DNA of 6,453 nt. Source: Pseudomonadota bacterium. Lineage in GTDB: Bacteria; Myxococcota_A; Polyangia; Haliangiales; Haliangiaceae. Of the stretch, positions 1 to 5,735 are shown piece after piece (the stretch's first letter is position 1; each line of letters begins with the position of its first letter). The stretch covers positions 1-6,453 of the forward strand of contig JAEYYY010000240.1 of the NCBI GenBank assembly GCA_023430775.1, read 5' to 3'. The position numbers and the translations under genes are program-made. The notes beneath the pieces are model-generated. The model searched no databases and was not told where the DNA came from. It saw nothing but the letters and a program-made list of their open reading frames with translations.

Positions 1-1309
1 TGATGCCAAGCGCATCTGCCAGACCCTGCTGCGCATCGACACGACGAACCCGCCCGGCAACGAACGCGCCTGCGCCGAGGTGCTCGCCAGGGAGCTGGCC
101 GAGGTCGGCTACCAGCCCGAGCTGCTCGAGGCGCAGCCGCTGCGCACCAACCTCGTCGTCCGTCATCGCGGTACCGGCAAGCTGCCCCCGCTGCTGCTCA
201 CCGCCCACCTCGATGTCGTCGAGGCAGATCCCAGCAAGTGGCGCCGGCCGCCGTTCTCCGGCGAGGAATTCGAAGGTTGCTACTGGGGCCGCGGCGCGAT
301 CGACATGAAGAACATGGCCGCGATGTGCACCGCGATCATGCGCGGCCTCGTGCGCGGTGCCCCGCTCTCGCGCGACGTCATCTTCGCGGCGGTCGCCGAT
401 GAAGAAGCCGGTTGCGATCTGGGCTCGCGATTTCTCGTCGAGCAGCACCGGGACAAGGTCGAGGCCGAGTACGCGATCGGCGAGTCCGGCGGCTTCTCGC
501 TCCACCTCGGCGACACCACGTTCTATCCGATCCAGGTCGCCGAGAAGGGCTTCTGCTGGGTACGCGCGCGGATCACCGGCGAGCCCGGTCACGGCTCGAT
601 GCCGCGCGCCGACAGCGTGGTCACCCGGCTCGGCGAGGCGCTCGCCGCGATCGGCAAGACCACCCTGCCCGTTCACTCCACGCCGTACGTCGAGAAGTTC
701 CTCGACGCGCTGCGCGCACAGCAACCCGCGATGATCCAGCCGCTCGTCAAGCTGCTCGCCCGCCCGCAGCTCCTCGCGCGGATCACCAGGCTGGTCCCCA
801 ACATGTCCGCCGCTCGCGGCTTCTCCGCGCTGCTCGCGAACACCGCCTCCGCCACCGTCGTCCGCGCCGGCGCGAAGACCAACGTGATCCCCGGCGTCGC
901 CGAGTTCGAGATCGATGGCCGGACGTTGCCCGGTCAGACCGACGAGGATCTGCTGCGCGAGCTGCGCGCCGTGCTCGGCCCCGACGTCGAGCTCGAGATC
1001 ATCAAGTCGTGCCCGCCGACGGTGACCGAACCGGCGGAGTCACCGCTGTTCGATCTGATCCGCAGCGAGATCAACCGGCGCGAGCCCGACGCCGTCGTGA
1101 TCCCGTACCTGATTCCCGGCTTCACCGATGCGAAGTACTTCTCGCAGACGGGTGCGCGCTGGTACGGCTTCTCACCGGTCAAGATCGAGCGCGGCAGCGG
1201 CATCCGGTTCGCCGACATGTTCCACGGTCACGACGAGCGCGTCCCCGTCGAGGGGCTCGCGTGGGGCGTCGAGGTGCTCGACGCCGTGGTCCGCGGCATC
1301 TCCCGTTAG
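1..1309 (+). CDS. M20-family metallopeptidase/deacylase, 5' end outside window
   Basis: Predicted cytoplasmic di-zinc hydrolase of the M20/M25/M40 family (ArgE/DapE/carboxypeptidase-like), which cleaves amide or peptide bonds of small substrates; the substrate cannot be told from sequence. Reading frame 2 is open from the left edge, starting DAKRICQTLL then RIDTTNPPGNE, the typical N-terminal helix of the family, so the start codon lies upstream. The internal GTG at 80 would cut off this conserved part and is not the start. Numbered from that GTG: TAHLD (His43, Asp45) and GRGAIDMK (Asp75) are metal-site motifs; ADEEAG (Glu108/109) holds the catalytic and a ligand Glu; GESGG (Glu135) a further ligand; GHGSMPR (about 170-176) starts the lid/dimerisation domain; TNVIPG and DGRTLPG close it; FTDAKYF and FHGHDE (His382) complete the catalytic domain. 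All expected residues are present, so it should be active. It ends in TAG, whose bases overlap the stop of the convergent gene. Family confident, substrate unknown. Confidence 0.95.
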   Translation, partial: DAKRICQTLLRIDTTNPPGNERACAEVLARELAEVGYQPELLEAQPLRTNLVVRHRGTGKLPPLLLTAHLDVVEADPSKWRRPPFSGEEFEGCYWGRGAIDMKNMAAMCTAIMRGLVRGAPLSRDVIFAAVADEEAGCDLGSRFLVEQHRDKVEAEYAIGESGGFSLHLGDTTFYPIQVAEKGFCWVRARITGEPGHGSMPRADSVVTRLGEALAAIGKTTLPVHSTPYVEKFLDALRAQQPAMIQPLVKLLARPQLLARITRLVPNMSAARGFSALLANTASATVVRAGAKTNVIPGVAEFEIDGRTLPGQTDEDLLRELRAVLGPDVELEIIKSCPPTVTEPAESPLFDLIRSEINRREPDAVVIPYLIPGFTDAKYFSQTGARWYGFSPVKIERGSGIRFADMFHGHDERVPVEGLAWGVEVLDAVVRGISR

Positions 1310-1965
1310 CCGGCGAGGAACGCGGCCGCGAGCTTCGGGTTCTTCATCAGGCGATCCGTCGCCGCGTCGAGGCTCGCGTTCATGTTCTTGACGATGGCGG
1401 CCTCGACGACCTTGTACTTCGCGCGCAGGCGAGCGTCCTCGGTCTTGCGGAGACCGTTGTCGACGATGCGCGGCTGATGCGGCTCGGGCTCGTTGAACAC
1501 CGGCCGGAACGGCTCCTGGATCGCGGCGATCTCGCCCTGCGTGAAGCCCGAGGTCAGGATCCAGCTCATCACCGGTCCCTGGGTGACATCGCCGAGCTTG
1601 ATGAAGTTGTCCTGCTCGGCGACCTTGTCGGTCAGCGCCACGCCACCGGACATGCGGATGATCGTCGCGGCCGCGCAGAAGTTGCCGTCCTCGTCGAGCC
1701 AGACGTTGAGCTGACCATCCTGGTACGTGTTGCTCGGGAACACGCCCTTCGCCTGGTAGGCGCGGAAGCGATCGAGGTTGGCGGCACGGTTCGCGGCGAG
1801 CTTCGCGCGGACCTTCGTCCGATCGACGACAGGCGCGTAGTCGAGATCGGCCGCGGCCACGCGCGGCGCGGACGACGGCGGCGGTTGTGCGAAGCGTTGC
1901 TCGGCGGCGGCAAGGGAGGTCAATGCGGTGACGAGAGTAAGAGAAGCAACAAGGGTCGAACGCAT
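1306..1965 (-). CDS. secreted protein of unknown function, 219 aa
   Basis: I do not recognise a named domain. The product starts MRSTLVASLTLVTALTSLAAA, a clear Sec signal peptide with likely cleavage near residue 21, so it is predicted to be exported. A short Pro/Ser/Ala linker (about 27-40) follows, then a mixed core that looks conserved in style: helix (about 49-72), GQLNVWLDEDG (84-94), FCAAATIIRMSG (96-107), WILTSGFTQGEI (135-146), and a charged helical C-terminus with many Lys/Arg (about 173-219). It has one cysteine (Cys97), so no internal disulfide, and no lipobox. The ATG at 1965 is preferred over the in-frame GTG at 1986 because an AAGGA ribosome binding site sits 5 bases before it and the signal peptide then starts directly. 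The gene is transcribed towards the M20 peptidase and stops in TAA at 1308-1306, overlapping that gene's TAG. Vaguely similar lysine-rich secreted hypotheticals seem common in myxobacteria, but this is from memory. Confidence 0.85.
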   Translation of the reverse strand: MRSTLVASLTLVTALTSLAAAEQRFAQPPPSSAPRVAAADLDYAPVVDRTKVRAKLAANRAANLDRFRAYQAKGVFPSNTYQDGQLNVWLDEDGNFCAAATIIRMSGGVALTDKVAEQDNFIKLGDVTQGPVMSWILTSGFTQGEIAAIQEPFRPVFNEPEPHQPRIVDNGLRKTEDARLRAKYKVVEAAIVKNMNASLDAATDRLMKNPKLAAAFLAG

Positions 1966-1970
1966 GGCTG

Positions 1971-1975
1971 TCCTT
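1971..1975 (-). promoter_or_regulatory. ribosome binding site of the secreted protein gene
   Basis: On the minus strand the sequence reads AAGGA, 5 bases before the ATG at 1965. It fixes the start at 1965 rather than the GTG at 1986. The site lies partly in the 3' arm of a small inverted repeat (TGTCC at 1985-1981 pairing with GGACA at 1973-1969), which could partly mask it. Confidence 0.6.
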
Positions 1976-1992
1976 TTGGAGGACACCGCCTA

Positions 1993-2016
1993 CGCGCGGC
2001 CAAGGTGGCCAGCGCG
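1993..2016 (-). repeat. 10-bp GC-rich hairpin in the leader
   Basis: On the plus strand CGCGC GGCCA, a three-base AGG loop, TGGCC, one bulged A, then GCGCG. The arms pair over 10 bp with a single bulge. On the minus strand it would lie 28 to 51 nt before the ATG of the secreted protein gene. It has no following T run, so it is not a canonical intrinsic terminator. It may be a leader stem-loop or a protein binding site, or a chance product of high G+C content. Confidence 0.45.
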
Positions 2017-2078
2017 CCGGTGTCGATGTTCTCTATCAACGCCACACGTGCGCGCTCGGTCTACCCGCGATAACTCCG

Positions 2079-2091
2079 CGTCGGCCCGACG
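2079..2091. repeat. 13-bp inverted repeat CGTCGG-C-CCGACG
   Basis: Perfect 6-bp half sites around one central base. It lies 21 to 33 bp after the TAA of the MFS gene and more than 110 bp upstream of the secreted protein's start. The tight centre favours a dimeric regulator site over an RNA hairpin, and no T run follows on the minus strand. It could act as a weak terminator stem only if its inner bases form the loop. Function is not shown. Confidence 0.35.
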
Positions 2092-2111
2092 AATCCTGCC
2101 ATGAAGCGTGT

Positions 2112-3398
2112 TTACGTCGCGGGGTGATCGTCGGGCCCCGCCGGCATCTCCCTGAGATGGCGCAGCGGCAACAGGAACGCCGGCGCGACGAGCCCGCCGG
2201 CGACCCCGATCCACACCGCGGTCTCCGTCGACGCGACCTCCGCGATCACGCCGCCCAGCAGGGCTCCGAGCGGCAACAGTCCCGAGGTGAAGACATGGAT
2301 CGCCGCGTTCGCGCGCCCGAGCACGTGCTTCGGCAACACCGTCTGCCGGAGGGTCACGGCCTGGATCACGAACGCGACCGAGAACCCGTCACCGACCAGC
2401 TGGTGCGCGCACAGAAACACGATCGCGATCGCGAGCGATCCGCCGGTCACCGCATCGACGCCCGCCAGCGGGATCAGCAGCGCACACACCAGCGACATCG
2501 TCGACATGACGACGAGCGCCTTGCCGAGACCGAGCGCCGCCACGATCTTGCGCGACAGCATCGCGCCGAACAGCGAGCCGATGCCGCCCATCGCGACGAT
2601 GATCCCGAACGTGGTCTCGGAGAGTTCGAGCTCGCGCAGGCAGAACAGCGTGTAGAGCGCCATGAAGAAGCCGCCCGAGATCGCCCACACCATGTGCGAG
2701 AGCACGATCGGGCGCACGATCGGATGACCGAACACCGCGCGCAGGCCGACGCGCAGATCGTGACCGCGACGCGTCGCGCTCATCGACGCCGAGATCTGTG
2801 GCTGCGGGATCTCCTCGACCGTCTTGATCGCGCCCAGCCGCATCGCCGACCACACGTACGACAGCGCATCGATCGCCACCGCGAGCGGCGCACCGAACGC
2901 GGCGATCAACGCGCCCGCGCTCGCCGGTCCGGTGATCTCGGCGATCGCCTCCGTCGACTCGAGCTTCGCGTTGCCCTCGGCAAGATCCTTCTTCGGGATC
3001 AGCGCCGGCAGGTACGCGTTGTCGGTGATCGAGAACACCGCCGTGGCACCGCCGACGAACGCACCGACGATCATCACGTGCACCATCGACAGGATGCCGA
3101 GCAGCCACGCGATCGTCAGCGAGGCCACGGTGACCGCGCGCACGAGGTCCGCGCCGATCAGGATCGACCGCTTCCGGTTGCGATCGATGAAGCCGCCGAA
3201 CGTCAGCCCGACCAGGATGCCGGGCGCGAGCTGGAGCACCATCAGCGCGCCGACCACCCACTCGGGTTGATCGAGCGTCGCCACCGCGATGATCGGCAGC
3301 GCGGTGCGGGTGATCCGCGAGCCGAACGCGCTGAACATCTGCGCCGACCACAGCCGCATGAAGTCGGCGTGGCGCCACAGACCGGTGCGCGGGAACAT
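2112..3398 (-). CDS. MFS efflux transporter, MFS_3/EntS-like (DHA3) type
   Basis: A complete 428-residue inner-membrane secondary transporter, normal length for 12-helix major facilitator proteins. Hydrophobic segments fall near residues 16-40, 48-70, 78-101, 105-125, 150-188 (two), 228-252, 262-285, 292-312, 319-347, 366-388 and 393-412, with the usual cytoplasmic loop at about 190-228. The N-terminal LWRHADFMRLWSAQ, the motif-A-like GGFIDRNRKRS after helix 2 (68-78), DNAYLPALIP (126-135), and VLPKHVLGRANA (354-365) before helix 11 are typical of the MFS_3 group, which includes enterobactin and macrolide exporters. The substrate cannot be predicted; proton-driven export of a small molecule is the family expectation. 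ATG at 3398 is the only good start: an in-frame TAG lies 12 bases upstream, and the N-terminal family motif begins right after it. No Shine-Dalgarno is visible. It lies 36 bp after the lipoprotein gene on the same strand, so co-transcription is possible. Confidence 0.93.
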   Translation of the reverse strand: MFPRTGLWRHADFMRLWSAQMFSAFGSRITRTALPIIAVATLDQPEWVVGALMVLQLAPGILVGLTFGGFIDRNRKRSILIGADLVRAVTVASLTIAWLLGILSMVHVMIVGAFVGGATAVFSITDNAYLPALIPKKDLAEGNAKLESTEAIAEITGPASAGALIAAFGAPLAVAIDALSYVWSAMRLGAIKTVEEIPQPQISASMSATRRGHDLRVGLRAVFGHPIVRPIVLSHMVWAISGGFFMALYTLFCLRELELSETTFGIIVAMGGIGSLFGAMLSRKIVAALGLGKALVVMSTMSLVCALLIPLAGVDAVTGGSLAIAIVFLCAHQLVGDGFSVAFVIQAVTLRQTVLPKHVLGRANAAIHVFTSGLLPLGALLGGVIAEVASTETAVWIGVAGGLVAPAFLLPLRHLREMPAGPDDHPAT

Positions 3399-3434
3399 CG
3401 CGCACAGAGACTAGCGCAGCCGCGAAGCGCGCAC

Positions 3435-4538
3435 TCAGCGCAGCGGCACGATCACGGCCGAGCCCCAACCCGTCACGCCGCCGATCCGCATCGCCTTGGT
3501 CGACCCGCCCTGGGTCACGGTCGCCACCGACGGCTCGCGCATGTACGCGAGGAACACGCCGCTCGCATCGGTCGCGCCGCCCTGGATCGGCTCCATCCGG
3601 GTGCCCGCCGTCGGCCGCGCATAGACGACCTGGCCGCGCCCTTCACCGAGGGTGACCGTCGCGCCGGAGACCGGGCGCCTGGTCGTGGTGTCGTAGACGA
3701 TGCCGTAGACCAGCACCGAGTAGTCGCCGATGATCGAGTTGTCGATCGAGTCGTAGCTGTCGAGGTCGGTCAAGAGTGGCACCTCGACCTCCCCGGCGCC
3801 GGCGCACAGCTGGCGGTGGCTCGGGTAGATGCAGCTCGCCGAGAACATGTCGAACGACTCGCTGGTGGCGAGGCACGACGTCGGCAACGGGTTGCCCCAG
3901 TTCGGCAGGATCGCGACGCCGGTCGCGTCGAGCGACGCCGTATCGCCCCACTCGACCACGGAGCTCGGCAGCTCGGGGTTCGTGATGTTGGTCGGGCGGA
4001 TGACGCCGAGATCGAGGCCGTCGGTATCGGTGATCGTCTCGCACACCGGATCGGTGTCCGCCGGCGTGTGGGCGAGCGCCATGAAGTCGATCGGCCGCAC
4101 CTTCAGCGATCCGCTGCCGGTCATCGCCGAGCAGTCCATCGAGCCCTCGACGCGAAGCGTGAGCGACTCGCTACCGAGGTAATCGGCACCTGCGTAGAAC
4201 ACGTTCATGCCCGAGCCGCACGCACCGGGGATGGCGTTCGCCTGGCCGCGGATCTCGACGGCGACGATGTCCTCCGGCAGGTCCATGTCGAGCTTGCCGC
4301 GGATCTGGTTCTGGAGGTCGGCGTACGAGGTCGGGCTGTCGACCTCGATGCAGGCGTCGGGGAGGCCGAAGAAGTCGAGGTCGCCGTTGTGGATGACGAC
4401 GTGCACCGAGTTGACACACGAGATGTCCATGTTCGCGACGTCGCCCTCGGGCCACGCGATGCGAAGCTCGACTGCTTTCTCGGCACATCCGGCCGTGGCG
4501 CTCGCGAGGAGCGCTGCGAACATCGTCACGCTGCGCAT
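3435..4538 (-). CDS. cysteine-rich lipoprotein with carboxypeptidase-regulatory-like C-terminal domain
   Basis: The 367-residue product begins MRSVTMFAALLASATAGC, a short signal peptide with lipobox TAGC, so Cys18 should be lipidated and the protein anchored to a membrane on the periplasmic (or surface) side. Residue 19 is Ala rather than Asp, compatible with outer-membrane sorting by the classical rule. The mature part holds eight further cysteines (41, 63, 107, 136, 166, 222, 236, 245), enough for four disulfides, in an acidic, beta-rich region to about residue 260. The C-terminus (about 275-366) has VYGIVYDTTTRRPVSGATV and TDASGVF, the pattern of carboxypeptidase-regulatory-like Ig folds. 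Its ATG shares one base with the stop of the upstream PEGA gene (TGATG), indicating translational coupling; a weak GGGGG lies 5 bases before. The same frame is open upstream to about 5333, but that part overlaps the real PEGA gene and is not coding. I recognise no named family for the N-terminal region. Confidence 0.85.
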   Translation of the reverse strand: MRSVTMFAALLASATAGCAEKAVELRIAWPEGDVANMDISCVNSVHVVIHNGDLDFFGLPDACIEVDSPTSYADLQNQIRGKLDMDLPEDIVAVEIRGQANAIPGACGSGMNVFYAGADYLGSESLTLRVEGSMDCSAMTGSGSLKVRPIDFMALAHTPADTDPVCETITDTDGLDLGVIRPTNITNPELPSSVVEWGDTASLDATGVAILPNWGNPLPTSCLATSESFDMFSASCIYPSHRQLCAGAGEVEVPLLTDLDSYDSIDNSIIGDYSVLVYGIVYDTTTRRPVSGATVTLGEGRGQVVYARPTAGTRMEPIQGGATDASGVFLAYMREPSVATVTQGGSTKAMRIGGVTGWGSAVIVPLR

Positions 4539-5734
4539 CAGAACCCCCGGATCGAAGTCGGCTCGCGGGTCATGTACTGGTAGCCGAGGAAACCGCCGCC
4601 CGCGACCGCGGCGATTCCAGCCCACACGTACCAGCGCTCGTACCAGCGCTGGCTGCGTTGCTCCTTCTGGATGATCGTGATGCTCGTCGGCTCGATCATG
4701 TTGTCGGGATCGAGCGCGGCGACCAGCTTCTTCGCGATCCGGTTGGACGACGAATCGCGAAGCAGCTCGATCGGCTTGCTGACCTTGCTCGCGCTGGTGT
4801 CGTAATAGCGCAGCGTCAGCTTCTCCTCGTCGCCTGCCTCGATCACGAGGTAGCGCGTCGCGCCCTTGGCCACCTTCGAGAGCGCCTTCGTCTTCTTGAG
4901 CCGCGCCTTGCCCGGTGGCGCCGTCACCGTCGCGTCGATCAGCTTCGCCGCCTTGTCGGAGCTGGTCTCCTTCTCGAGCGAGATCTCGAGCTTGAACGGT
5001 TCGTCCGGCGTGATCTCGACGATCTCGGCATACGTGCCGCGACCCTTGGCCGTCAGCAGCACGAGGTGATAGCCAACCTCGAGCGTCATCTTGTCCTTGA
5101 CCGGCTGCGCCTTGCCGTCGTCGATCTGGATCATCGCGTCCTCGGGATCGACGGAGATCTTGAGCTTGCCGGTCTCGCCGAGGGCCTTGCGCGCCTTCTT
5201 GACGAACGGCCGGACGCGCGCGGTCGCGAACTTCTTGTCCATGTCCCAGGCCGGATTGAGCCGGACCGCGAGGCGGAACCACTTGGTGGCCTCGTCCGGG
5301 CGCTCCATGCCGGCGCTGATCAGCCCGCGCCACTCGGCCAGCTCGGTGAGCGCCGGGATCGGGTCACCGGCGTTGGCATTCTGGAGGATGCGGGTCTCGT
5401 CGGCCTCGACCATCTCGAGTGCCGTCGCGAACTCCAGCTTGGTGTACGCGTCGCGGATCGAGTCGAGGTCGCCGATCAGCACGCTGCGTCCGTCGAGCGC
5501 TGCCTCGACGCGATCGGGGAGCCGCAGCAGCAGGCCCTTCGAGTCGAGCACGCGGCGGATCCGATCGATCTGGTTGCGATCGCCGAGCTTGCTGGTCGCG
5601 TTGAGGAGCACCAGCTGCTCGTCGGAGCTGCTGACGTCGTCGTCGTCGTCGCGGTCGTCTGCCGCGACCCGGGGCGACGCCGACCCGATCGAGGTGCTGA
5701 CCAGCACGATCGATGCGATCAACGCCGCGCGCAT
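4538..5734 (-). CDS. periplasmic helical-repeat/PEGA-domain protein with C-terminal membrane anchor
   Basis: The 398-residue product has a Sec signal peptide (1 to about 19), an acidic linker with five Asp in a row (29-33), a helical TPR-like region (about 92-186; LISAGMERPDEATKWFRLAV then LNPAWDMDKKFATARVRPF), a PEGA domain (about 189-254; GKLKISVDPEDAMIQIDDG, LEVGYHLVLL, ITPDEPFKLEISLE), a second unassigned mixed domain (about 262-343), and one transmembrane helix (about 369-386) after WYERWYVW, leaving a tail of about 12 residues. Most of the chain should therefore be periplasmic and held to the inner membrane at its C-terminus. PEGA domains are small beta folds found in bacterial surface and kinase-associated proteins; this helical-PEGA-anchor layout is familiar from myxobacteria. 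ATG at 5734 is supported by GAGGA 8 bases upstream and lies one base after the TAG of the preceding gene. Its TGA overlaps the lipoprotein start. Likely a scaffold or ligand-binding part; the biochemical role is unknown. Confidence 0.9.
   Translation of the reverse strand: MRAALIASIVLVSTSIGSASPRVAADDRDDDDDVSSSDEQLVLLNATSKLGDRNQIDRIRRVLDSKGLLLRLPDRVEAALDGRSVLIGDLDSIRDAYTKLEFATALEMVEADETRILQNANAGDPIPALTELAEWRGLISAGMERPDEATKWFRLAVRLNPAWDMDKKFATARVRPFVKKARKALGETGKLKISVDPEDAMIQIDDGKAQPVKDKMTLEVGYHLVLLTAKGRGTYAEIVEITPDEPFKLEISLEKETSSDKAAKLIDATVTAPPGKARLKKTKALSKVAKGATRYLVIEAGDEEKLTLRYYDTSASKVSKPIELLRDSSSNRIAKKLVAALDPDNMIEPTSITIIQKEQRSQRWYERWYVWAGIAAVAGGGFLGYQYMTREPTSIRGF
5636..5650. repeat. (GTC)5 trinucleotide run encoding poly-Asp
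   Basis: Five perfect GTC units on the plus strand encode Asp29-Asp33 of the PEGA protein, within a DDRDDDDD stretch just after its signal peptide. The length could vary by whole codons without breaking the frame. Acidic segments of this kind can bind divalent cations, but that is speculation here. Confidence 0.6.
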
Positions 5735-5735
5735 C

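Larger units (their letters stand above)
1966..2111 (-). other. intergenic leader region between MFS gene and secreted protein gene
   Basis: This 146-bp gap separates two minus-strand genes. It should contain the 3' end of the MFS transcript and any promoter of the secreted protein gene. I see no convincing -35/-10 pair; a TTGATA on the minus strand near 2036-2041 has no matching -10 at normal spacing. The visible structure consists of three inverted repeats, at 1969-1985, 1993-2016 and 2079-2091. No small gene or RNA gene is apparent. Confidence 0.5.

Noticed and set aside
1966..1986. GTG at 1986 as start of the secreted protein gene
   Set aside because: It would add seven residues before a normal signal peptide and ignores the AAGGA site 5 bases before the ATG at 1965.
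412..2073. Long plus-strand open frame overlapping the peptidase and running opposite the secreted protein gene
   Set aside because: Arg-rich, low-complexity translation in the wrong frame of the M20 gene; it carries none of that gene's motifs and spans the convergent junction.
2124..4583. Very long open frame on the plus strand opposite the MFS and lipoprotein genes
   Set aside because: Its translation is rich in Arg, His, Asp and Gln with no domain pattern, and it crosses two well-supported minus-strand genes and the gap between them. This is the usual antisense shadow of high-G+C genes.
4539..5333. Upstream extension of the lipoprotein frame, which would give a 632-residue protein
   Set aside because: This part overlaps the PEGA gene in another frame and has shadow-like composition. 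The lipobox signal peptide beginning at 4538 and the TGATG junction mark the true start.
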